Source: Chitinophagaceae bacterium
GTDB taxonomy: Bacteria; Bacteroidota; Bacteroidia; Chitinophagales; Chitinophagaceae
NCBI GenBank assembly: GCA_947459455.1
Contig: CANHEC010000168.1
Coordinates: 1 to 5,793 of the forward strand
Length of the DNA stretch: 5,793 nucleotides
Direction: 5' to 3'
The position numbers and the translations under genes were made by a program. The notes beneath the pieces were generated by a model. It worked only from the letters and a program-made list of their open reading frames with translations, did not search any database and was not told the origin of the DNA. Each line of letters begins with the position of its first letter. Position 1 is the stretch's first letter. Below are positions 1 to 5,422 of the stretch, one piece after another.

Positions 1-1
1 A

Positions 2-607
2 GTGGCCCAAACAAAAACCTATTACGAGTCGAATACCGAAAAGCGTACTGTGGGCAGTTTCACAGGCATTGATGCCTCGGCAGGAGTGGAGGTGCTGCTG
101 ACGCAAGGTGCCGACTACGAAGTGGCTGTGGCTGCCTCTGATGCAGAACTGCTTGACAGGGTGCGAACCGATGTAGTAGATGGCATACTGCGCATTTATG
201 TGGATGTAAACTGGAAGGTTTGGAAAATGCCCAAAAACTGGAAAGTGAAAGCCTATGTATCTTTTAAACAACTGGAAAGCCTGCGTGCCAGCAGTGGTGC
301 CAGCATAAAGGGCGAAGTAAACCTGGGGCAACTGAAAACGAATAGCAACAGTGGCGGATTCATTGTACTAAGCGGCAAGGTGAGCCACCTGGAATCGCAT
401 AGCAACAGTGGTGGCATGATGAAGGGCTACGAGCTGGCGGCCGACTACCTGAAAGCAGAAGTAAACAGTGGCGGTGGCGTGCAGGTAACAGTGCTGAAAG
501 AAGTAGACGCATCGGCCAACAGCGGCGGCTTTGTTACCTATAAAGGTGATGCAGTTATCAAAAACATCAACGTGAATAGTGGTGGTAGCGTGAAGCGAAG
601 CCAGTAA
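2..607 (+). CDS. Secreted GIN-domain (DUF2807) beta-repeat protein, 5' end cut by window edge
   Basis: The visible 201 residues match the 'head GIN domain' or putative auto-transporter adhesin family (DUF2807), a common exported protein of Bacteroidota whose molecular role is not established. The start has the usual form: a Gly-Ser-Phe-Thr-Gly-Ile-Asp segment near residues 18-24, then a Gly-Val-Glu-Val strand and an acidic stretch before a repeat region. From about residue 96 the chain runs in turns of 18-20 residues, each ending in Asn-Ser-Gly-Gly (residues 116, 135, 155, 173 and 192), as expected for a right-handed beta-solenoid. The first codon is GTG, and the frame is open to the window edge. 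Val-Ala-Gln at the start looks like the end of a Sec signal peptide (cleavage after Ala), so the true start is probably upstream and outside the window. The gene ends in TAA and is followed by a strong terminator. Family call is confident; function unknown. Confidence 0.85.
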   Translation: MAQTKTYYESNTEKRTVGSFTGIDASAGVEVLLTQGADYEVAVAASDAELLDRVRTDVVDGILRIYVDVNWKVWKMPKNWKVKAYVSFKQLESLRASSGASIKGEVNLGQLKTNSNSGGFIVLSGKVSHLESHSNSGGMMKGYELAADYLKAEVNSGGGVQVTVLKEVDASANSGGFVTYKGDAVIKNINVNSGGSVKRSQ

Positions 608-634
608 TCGGGAACTAAATGCTTGTAGGGATTT

Positions 635-670
635 AATCGCCGTTCTTTAAAGAGCGGCGATTATTTTTTT
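635..670 (+). terminator. Strong intrinsic terminator of the GIN-domain gene
   Basis: A 12-base-pair stem (arms 635-646 and 651-662, with one G-T wobble at 643/654) closes a four-base TTAA loop. An A and seven T residues (664-670) follow. It begins 27 bases after the stop codon. The T-run is on the plus-strand side only, so it acts for the gene to its left. Confidence 0.85.
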
Positions 671-702
671 ACAGCGAAAATGCAATATCAATTAAACAAA
701 GC

Positions 703-736
703 GAGCCCACCAGTGAACACCAGCGGGCTCTTTTTT
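703..736 (+). terminator. Second, weaker terminator-like hairpin
   Basis: GAGCCC (703-708) pairs with GGGCTC (725-730) across a 16-base loop, followed directly by six T residues (731-736). The stem is short and the loop long, so it is weaker than the hairpin at 635-662. The minus strand past this hairpin is also T-rich (opposite 693-700). It might therefore serve the MATE gene arriving from the right as well, though about 175 bases after that gene's stop. Confidence 0.5.
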
Positions 737-910
737 AAACCCTTAAACCCTTTAACGTAATACAAGTTATCCAATGTTTCTCAGACTTTGAAGTAAAAGC
801 TCATTTATTTCTACAGAATTTACTGATGGTCATGTAGTTGCATCGAGCGGAAATTGACCTGGATCAATGGTGTAACATGATAAGCTCATACAGGAAAGTA
901 TCGAGCTAAC
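737..910. other. AT-rich spacer between convergent genes
   Basis: This is the remainder of the 303-base gap (608-910) between the convergent GIN-domain and MATE genes, after the two hairpins. It is visibly more AT-rich than the flanking coding DNA. I find no RNA gene, repeat or convincing promoter. The only notable item is a minus-strand reading frame from an ATG at 889 to a TAA at 767-769. It is broken by one in-frame TGA at 830-832, and I do not call it a gene. Confidence 0.5.
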
Positions 911-2248
911 TCAGCCAGCGCTGGTGGAAATGGCGATGCGGCGCAAAAAGCGACGGTTCAACAGCAAAGCGGCAGCACTAAGGCCTATCACAAGCCCCCA
1001 CCAAATACCGGCAGCTCCCAATTTCAAAGGAAATGCCAGGCAATAGCCAACGGGCAGTCCAATGACCCAATACGCCAGCGTCACGAGTGCGGTAGGTACT
1101 TTCACATCTTTGATGCCCCTGCACAAGCCTGCCCCAATGCACTGTAAACTATCGCTGGCTTGAAAAAGGGCCGCAACCAACAGTAGGGTAGCAGCACTTT
1201 CTACCACTGCTGACTCGGTAGTAAAAATGAGTGGCAAATACCGCCGTAGCAGTACAAACAGCAGGGCTGTAGCCAAGCCATACAACAGGCCGCCAATGAT
1301 GGTGCTTTTGCCAATTTCCTTTAGTTGGGCCGGTTTGCCCGCACCCAAAGCATGTGAGGCTCGGATGCTGGCCCCCATGGCCAGCCCCAGCACTGCCATA
1401 AAGGTGGTACTGGCACAGTTGAGGGCTATTTGGTGTGCTGCCTGGGCCTCGGCCCCCAGCCATCCTACCATGATGCCACTGATGCTGAAGGCGCCAGCCT
1501 CCATCACCAACTGCAGCCCGCTGGGAATGCCAATGTGTAACAGTTCTTTCACCACAGGGCGCCTCAGTTGCCACGCTGCTTTCCGAAGCCTGATGTATGA
1601 TTGGTACACCCGATGCCGCCACAAAATGCCAGCCATGAGTATCACAATGATGATGCGGCTAAGGGTTGTGGCAATGCCGGCACCAAACAACTCGAGCCGC
1701 GGCAGGCCGGCATGGCCAAAAATGAGTAACCAATTCAAAAAAGCATTCAGCGGCAGGCTCAGCAGGGCCAGCAGCATACCGGTGCGGGTATGTTCCAGCG
1801 CATCGCTGAATTGCTTCATGCTCAAAAAAAGTGTCATGGGTACCAGCCCCCACACCATCACCAGGTAGTAAGGCTTGCAAATGGCCACAATGGCCGGATC
1901 CTGCCCCAGGTGATCGAGCAGTGGCATAGCCAGCGTACAAGCAAGGGCAATGAGTATACTGCCCAGGGTAGCTACCACCGTGCCGTTGTACAGGTAGCGG
2001 CTGGCTGCCAATTCATCGCCGCGGCCACGTGCTATGCTTACCAGCGGCGTAATGGCAATGCAGAGCCCCATGCAAATAACCTGCGGAATGCCAATCGCAT
2101 TGATGACCAGACTGCTGGCAGCCAGTTGCTTGTAGTCAATGGCGCCTACCATAGCACTATCAATAAGCGCTAAGCCTACCTGTGCCACATTGCTAATGAT
2201 GAGCGGAATAGACAGGCGCAGTGTTTGTCGGAATTCTTGCCAATACAT
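911..2248 (-). CDS. MATE-family (NorM-like) multidrug/cation antiporter
   Basis: This is an inner-membrane exporter of the multidrug and toxic compound extrusion family, which moves organic cations or metabolites out in exchange for H+ or Na+. The 445 residues fit the usual 440-460 and about twelve hydrophobic helices in two homologous halves. NorM-type landmarks are visible: the Asp in LALIDSAMVG (about residue 30) of helix 1, LNAFLNW (about 167), GIPSGLQLVMEAGAF (about 240) with its conserved helix-7 Glu, and AAHQIALN (about 270). Late in the chain, RGIKDVKVP leads into YWVIGLPVGY. The start chosen is ATG at 2248, because MYWQEFRQTLRLSIP aligns with typical family N termini. A GTG at 2311 would add 21 residues of no family character. 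No Shine-Dalgarno precedes either start. The gap to the asparaginase-like gene upstream is 131 bases. The substrate cannot be told from sequence. Confidence 0.93.
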   Translation of the reverse strand: MYWQEFRQTLRLSIPLIISNVAQVGLALIDSAMVGAIDYKQLAASSLVINAIGIPQVICMGLCIAITPLVSIARGRGDELAASRYLYNGTVVATLGSILIALACTLAMPLLDHLGQDPAIVAICKPYYLVMVWGLVPMTLFLSMKQFSDALEHTRTGMLLALLSLPLNAFLNWLLIFGHAGLPRLELFGAGIATTLSRIIIVILMAGILWRHRVYQSYIRLRKAAWQLRRPVVKELLHIGIPSGLQLVMEAGAFSISGIMVGWLGAEAQAAHQIALNCASTTFMAVLGLAMGASIRASHALGAGKPAQLKEIGKSTIIGGLLYGLATALLFVLLRRYLPLIFTTESAVVESAATLLLVAALFQASDSLQCIGAGLCRGIKDVKVPTALVTLAYWVIGLPVGYCLAFPLKLGAAGIWWGLVIGLSAAALLLNRRFLRRIAISTSAG

Positions 2249-2350
2249 GGGGAGTGCAAAACAAGCGAACGACAATGAAACAAAGCGTTTTGTTTTCAAA
2301 CCGCCGTTCACTACCTAACTGTCGGATGCGTTCGTGGTATGGAGAAGGGC

Positions 2351-2372
2351 TGCCTGGTACAGACTACCAGCA
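2351..2372. repeat. Small inverted repeat (hairpin) between two minus-strand genes
   Basis: CTGGTA (2354-2359) and TACCAG (2365-2370) form a six-pair stem over a five-base loop. Two more pairs form at the base if one residue bulges. It lies just after the asparaginase-like stop codon. No T-run follows on either strand, so it is not a standard terminator. It could protect an mRNA 3' end or be chance. Confidence 0.35.
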
Positions 2373-2379
2373 GTAAGCA

Positions 2380-2886
2380 CTACAGCTGCCCGGCAGCGCC
2401 TATGCGTTCTTCAAAAATGCCGGTTTGTTTGTTTTTCCAAACATTGTCCCAATTGAACCAGCGCCCATTCATGGCAATGTAAACACCGGGTGCCAGGGTT
2501 TGTACAAAAGCCATAGCGCTGCCCAGGTTAAACAGTCCGTCGCTGGAGCCGAATTTATAAGGGATCATGGCGCCGGTAAGTACAATTGTTTTGTCAATTT
2601 GCTTAGCCGCCAGCACGGCTGCTGTATCCACCATGGTATCGGTGCCATGGGTAATGATGATGCGGTCGTGCTCGCAACGAACGCAATGCTCAGCTATCAG
2701 CTCACGGTCGGTGGGCGTCATTTGCAGGCTGTCTATCATCATCAGTGTACGAATGTCTACATCCAGCCGGCAGCGGCCCAGTTTCAGCATTTCGGGCAGG
2801 TGGGTTTCTTTGAAAAACAGGGTACCTGTTATTTCATCGTATTCCTTATCAAAGGTGCCGCCGGTAATGAAAATGCGAATGGCCAT
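2380..2886 (-). CDS. Single-domain asparaginase-like protein
   Basis: The 168 residues match the N-terminal catalytic domain of bacterial type I/II L-asparaginases, which hydrolyse asparagine to aspartate and ammonia. Visible active-site elements are TGGT (residues 8-11, with the nucleophile Thr11), DSLQMTP (52-58), HGTDTM (80-85, supplying the Thr-Asp pair) and Lys99 just before IVLTGAM. An SSDGLFN segment follows at 114-120. Full-length enzymes have about 330 residues and a C-terminal domain that completes the active site of a partner subunit; here the chain stops at about half that length. No remnant of a second domain is visible in the 131 bases before the MATE gene. Short asparaginase-domain proteins of this size are known in Bacteroidota and some Proteobacteria, so it looks intact rather than truncated. 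ATG at 2886 starts directly at the first beta strand, with no signal peptide, so it is cytoplasmic. A weak -7-like TACTTTTA lies opposite 2917-2924. Actual activity or substrate is uncertain. Confidence 0.82.
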   Translation of the reverse strand: MAIRIFITGGTFDKEYDEITGTLFFKETHLPEMLKLGRCRLDVDIRTLMMIDSLQMTPTDRELIAEHCVRCEHDRIIITHGTDTMVDTAAVLAAKQIDKTIVLTGAMIPYKFGSSDGLFNLGSAMAFVQTLAPGVYIAMNGRWFNWDNVWKNKQTGIFEERIGAAGQL

Positions 2887-2917
2887 GAGCGTATTGGCTT
2901 TGGTGATTTAGCTGGGT

Positions 2918-2979
2918 AAAAGTAAAACGCAGTCCGCAGCGTGCTGCGCATGCGGGCACACAGCTTTTGCGCAGTTTTT
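2918..2979. repeat. Cluster of overlapping inverted repeats, possible terminator of the hydroxylase gene
   Basis: Several palindromic arms overlap: CGCAG (2928-2932) with CTGCG (2944-2948), CGCAGC (2935-2940) with GCTGCG (2943-2948), and CTGCGCA (2944-2950) with TGCGCAG (2968-2974). On the minus strand the first pair is followed by TTTTACTTTT. On the plus strand the last pair is followed by five T residues (2975-2979). It is the best terminator candidate between the hydroxylase stop at 3081 and the asparaginase-like start at 2886, but the stems are only 5-7 pairs. The arms could form alternative structures. Confidence 0.35.
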
Positions 2980-3080
2980 ACAATATCAGCCGCAGCCGGT
3001 CGGCTATTGAATGCTGTTTAGCCAAATCGGCAGTTTGCAAGCCAATTGCGAAGCAATGCTCTCCAAAAAATAGTAAACCG

Positions 3081-4361
3081 TCAGGCAGGGGCGCCTGCAT
3101 GCGCTGCGGTAGCCGGCTGGCTGCCTTGCTGCCGGCAAAACCATGCGCTGACGATGGTAGCTACCACAAAATAGCCCATAAGTAGTGCCGGTAGCAGCGG
3201 GTGCAGCGCCTTCAGGCCAAACCAATCGCCGCTGTACAGTAGCCAGGCCAGGCCCAGAGCATTCTTGCCTGCTTCCCACAGCCAGGCGTAGTGGTGGCGG
3301 TCCATCAGGTCGGTAAAGGCGTACACCTGCAGAAAAATAAAGCCGCCGTACAAAAACATATCGGGCGAACCAATGCTGGCAATATTGCCAAACAGGTAGC
3401 TGATGAGCAGCAGCGTAGCTGCCAGCTGCACCCAGCTCCAGGCCGGCAGCCAAGGGTGGTGCCGCGGTTGGTATTTTTCAAAATGATATACATCCTCAAT
3501 CTTGTACACCGGGTACCTCGCCTCCACATCGGCCGGGCGCCAGCCGGTGGGCATTACCCAAATGCGCAGCTTATCCCACCAACTATGGGTGCGCCACGCA
3601 TCTTTCATCAGCAGCCAGAGGTGCTGAAAATTGATGCGAATAGGATTCCAGGTGGCAGCCGGCCGGGTGATGCCGTACACGGGCGGTACATCGGCTTTCT
3701 CTTCCTGAAAGGTGCCAAACCATTTATCCCACCAAATGAAAATGGCCGCCAGGTTTTTATCGAGGTACTCCGGATTGATAGCATGGTGCACCCGGTGGTG
3801 GCTAGGCGTCACAATGATTTTTTCTAAAAAGCCCAGCCGACCAATGTGGCGGGTATGGTACCAAAACTGGGCAAACAGGTGCAGGGGTAAAATAGTAGCC
3901 ACTACCTGCTCGGGCACCCCCAGCACGGCTGCTGGCAGCAGCAAAAAAGTGAACAGGTTGACGAATACCGAGATGCTTTGGCGCAGGGCACAGGCCAGGT
4001 TGAATTCTTCGCTGCTGTGATGAATAATGTGATGGTTCCACAGGATGTTGATCTTATGATTCCAGCGATGCACCCAATAGGCCTGAAAATCGACGATGAC
4101 AAAAGCGATGACATAGGTGAGCCAATGATTGGCAATTTGGAACAACTGCAGGTGCGCCAGCATCCAGCCGTAGCTGACGATGCCCACGGCCAGCCCCAGC
4201 ACATCTTTTGTTACATTGGTTACACCCGAGCTCAGGCTCGAAATCATATCCATATTGTTCACGGTATCGTTGCCTTTGCGCCAGCTATACCATTTTTCAA
4301 ACAATACCAGTAGTAAAAATGCCGGCATGGCAATCAGCAAAATGCGGCCATAGGTTTCCAT
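3081..4361 (-). CDS. Membrane di-iron fatty acid hydroxylase / sterol desaturase family protein, alkylglycerol monooxygenase-like
   Basis: This 426-residue membrane protein belongs to the fatty acid hydroxylase superfamily (PF04116), which uses a di-iron centre held by eight or more histidines to oxidise lipids. The histidine boxes are HRWNH (98-102, HX3H), HIIHH (111-115, HX2HH) and HRVHH (189-193, HX2HH), with further histidines at 161, 169 and 172. The second box continues as SSEEFNLACALRQS. This tract, and a post-box segment with YGITRPAATWNP and a PTGWRPAD turn (about 229-278), resemble animal alkylglycerol monooxygenase (AGMO/TMEM195) more than plain sterol desaturases. AGMO cleaves the ether bond of glyceryl ethers using tetrahydrobiopterin. 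Four or so hydrophobic helices form the C-terminal part (about 308-408), as in AGMO, whose length is also close. ATG at 4361 begins before the first helix, and a -7 element lies about 27 bases upstream. Superfamily is firm; AGMO-like is likely; the bacterial substrate is unknown. Confidence 0.88.
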   Translation of the reverse strand: METYGRILLIAMPAFLLLVLFEKWYSWRKGNDTVNNMDMISSLSSGVTNVTKDVLGLAVGIVSYGWMLAHLQLFQIANHWLTYVIAFVIVDFQAYWVHRWNHKINILWNHHIIHHSSEEFNLACALRQSISVFVNLFTFLLLPAAVLGVPEQVVATILPLHLFAQFWYHTRHIGRLGFLEKIIVTPSHHRVHHAINPEYLDKNLAAIFIWWDKWFGTFQEEKADVPPVYGITRPAATWNPIRINFQHLWLLMKDAWRTHSWWDKLRIWVMPTGWRPADVEARYPVYKIEDVYHFEKYQPRHHPWLPAWSWVQLAATLLLISYLFGNIASIGSPDMFLYGGFIFLQVYAFTDLMDRHHYAWLWEAGKNALGLAWLLYSGDWFGLKALHPLLPALLMGYFVVATIVSAWFCRQQGSQPATAAHAGAPA

Positions 4362-4387
4362 AGTGCAGCCATCGGGTTTTCAAGCTT

Positions 4388-4395
4388 CAAATGTA
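4388..4395 (-). promoter_or_regulatory. Bacteroidota-type -7 element upstream of the hydroxylase gene
   Basis: On the minus strand this reads TACATTTG, an exact match to TAnnTTTG. It sits 26 bases before the hydroxylase ATG, giving a leader of roughly 20 bases. No TTTG is found at the expected 19-21-base spacing; the nearest upstream TTTG is 31 bases away. The promoter is therefore plausible but half supported. Confidence 0.45.
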
Positions 4396-4427
4396 AAGGC
4401 GAAGAGCCGCCGCTGCATGATTCGTGC

Positions 4428-4457
4428 AAAAACCGGCCACGAGAACGCAGCCGGTTT
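4428..4457 (-). terminator. Intrinsic terminator of the lipoprotein gene
   Basis: GCCGGTTT (4450-4457) and AAACCGGC (4430-4437) form an eight-pair stem over a 12-base loop. On the minus strand a run of five T residues (opposite 4428-4432) overlaps the foot of the stem. It lies 30 bases after the lipoprotein stop codon and before the hydroxylase promoter element, so it separates the two transcription units. Confidence 0.75.
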
Positions 4458-4487
4458 ACCTTGGTTTACCTCAACTAACTGAAACTA

Positions 4488-5228
4488 TCAGGGAAAATCG
4501 AAATTGAATTGCAGGCTACGCCAGCCATCGCGGTAGTTGCCGGTGCCAAACACGGCCGCTATTTCCACATGGTTGTAGGGGGCCTTGCCCACGGCATCGC
4601 CGAGCGGCCTGAAAAAGTCACGGTTTTCGATATAGCCGCCCGGTGCTATACAAGCGCCGTTTCGGCAGCGCCAGGTGCCACCGCCCAGGTCGCTCAGCCC
4701 GCGGTAGTAGTAGCGGGAAAGGTCGATTTCACGCCACTGATCCGACAAATTGTACAAACCAAAAAACGGGTCTTGCGGACGAATGCCCACCACGGCCACC
4801 AATTGTACACCAAAGTCTCGCAGGTAGCAGCGTGGCCACCAGTTGGCATCGGTGAGGGCCGTGGGCCCGGCGATGGTACTACTGCCAGCCGCCGGCAGTA
4901 CCACCGGCCTGGCAAATACAAAAAAGTGTCCGTTGATGCGCTTGTTCCCATACAGGCGCAGTTCCAGCGGGCCGGGCACTTGCTTAAGCGCTTCGGTGCT
5001 GATGCTGAATTGATTGCTTTGGCGCTGCAGACGCATTACATGGGTAGTGCCAGCTTGCTGCGAGGTAAGGTGGGCGCTGTCTATGTCGGCCAGCGCTAAA
5101 AAAGTAGCAGCTGGCTGTACCGTCAGTTGGCCCGCCATCGGTACAGGTGGCTTTTTGCGGCAGCCGATGCAGGCAGCTGCCAATACCAGGCAGTAAAAAA
5201 GCAAGTGTGTGGTGCGGGTGTGCAGCAT
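4488..5228 (-). CDS. Hypothetical lipoprotein of unrecognised family
   Basis: I do not recognise this 246-residue protein. From ATG at 5228 it opens with a short polar stretch and a hydrophobic segment (LLFYCLVLAAACIGC, residues 9-23), then Arg-Lys-Lys-Pro-Pro. This is a lipoprotein signal peptide with Cys20 or Cys23 as the lipidated residue, so the mature protein is probably membrane-anchored outside the cytoplasm. The body looks like a soluble mixed-beta domain rich in aromatic residues (SRYYYRG 171-177, ENRDFF 201-206, NFDF near the C terminus). It has three further cysteines (134, 188, 193), the last two in CRNGAC, which might form a disulfide. The frame is open to an ATG at 5414. Those extra 62 codons encode His/Thr/Pro-rich low-complexity sequence, contain the promoter, and would bury the signal peptide, so 5228 is preferred. 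It has its own promoter and terminator, suggesting a single-gene unit. Confidence 0.72.
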   Translation of the reverse strand: MLHTRTTHLLFYCLVLAAACIGCRKKPPVPMAGQLTVQPAATFLALADIDSAHLTSQQAGTTHVMRLQRQSNQFSISTEALKQVPGPLELRLYGNKRINGHFFVFARPVVLPAAGSSTIAGPTALTDANWWPRCYLRDFGVQLVAVVGIRPQDPFFGLYNLSDQWREIDLSRYYYRGLSDLGGGTWRCRNGACIAPGGYIENRDFFRPLGDAVGKAPYNHVEIAAVFGTGNYRDGWRSLQFNFDFP

Positions 5229-5332
5229 GATAAACTGTGTGAGGTGCGAACTAACCGGGTGAGAAATGAACGTGTGGTGCGTGAGGTGGGGTGGTGTGTG
5301 ATCAAAACGGCGGGGTGTGTTTCCGATTTTTG
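5229..5332 (-). promoter_or_regulatory. Long C-rich, G-poor 5' leader of the lipoprotein mRNA
   Basis: If transcription starts just after the -7 element at 5339-5346, the lipoprotein mRNA has a leader of about 100 bases. By hand count about 42 of its 104 bases are C and only about 12 are G. It carries CTCAC three times (opposite 5239-5243, 5259-5263 and 5281-5285), the outer two within an identical CACCTCAC. Such composition is typical of unstructured RNA and of Rho-loading sites. A regulatory role is inference. Confidence 0.35.
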
Positions 5333-5338
5333 ACAATG

Positions 5339-5370
5339 CAAACATAGGCCGGCCCTGTGGGTGGCTCAAT
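5339..5370 (-). promoter_or_regulatory. Bacteroidota-type promoter for the lipoprotein gene
   Basis: On the minus strand TATGTTTG (opposite 5339-5346) matches TAnnTTTG exactly. ATTG (opposite 5367-5370) lies exactly 20 bases upstream and matches three of four bases of the -33 TTTG element. The spacing is the consensus 19-21. An eight-base palindrome GGCCGGCC (5347-5354) sits in the spacer. It lies in the gap after the HAD gene stop and gives the lipoprotein gene independent expression. Confidence 0.6.
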
Positions 5371-5422
5371 CGCATAATGATGTGAAACCGAAATGAGTTG
5401 CGGGCAGCCAACACTCGCCTGC

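Noticed and set aside
915..924. Ten-base palindrome CCAGCGCTGG at the end of the MATE gene
   Set aside because: It lies in the last codons, has no T-run after it on either strand, and is within chance expectation for this base composition.
1227..1868. 213-codon open frame on the plus strand inside the MATE gene
   Set aside because: It lies antisense to a clear MATE gene with full-length family motifs. Its translation has no recognisable domain and looks like a codon-bias shadow.
2252..2285. Promoter-like TTGTTTTG just upstream of the MATE ATG
   Set aside because: One base off the -7 consensus, and the TTTG upstream is only 16 bases away instead of 19-21. It would also imply a nearly leaderless mRNA.
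2249..2311. GTG at 2311 as MATE start
   Set aside because: The added 21 residues do not resemble family N termini and have no supporting ribosome site. ATG at 2248 fits the family start.
2425..2919. 164-codon open frame on the plus strand opposite the asparaginase-like gene
   Set aside because: The minus strand carries unmistakable asparaginase motifs. This is the complementary shadow.
3040..3058. ATTGC/GCAAT inverted repeat downstream of the hydroxylase
   Set aside because: Five pairs with a three-base loop and no T-run; too weak to call a terminator.
4509..5099. 196-codon open frame on the plus strand opposite the lipoprotein gene
   Set aside because: The minus-strand reading has a lipoprotein signal, promoter and terminator. 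The plus-strand product is Ala/Val/Gly-rich with no domain and no promoter.
5229..5414. ATG at 5414 as lipoprotein start
   Set aside because: The extra 62 residues are His/Thr/Pro-rich low complexity, overlap the predicted promoter and would place the signal peptide internally.
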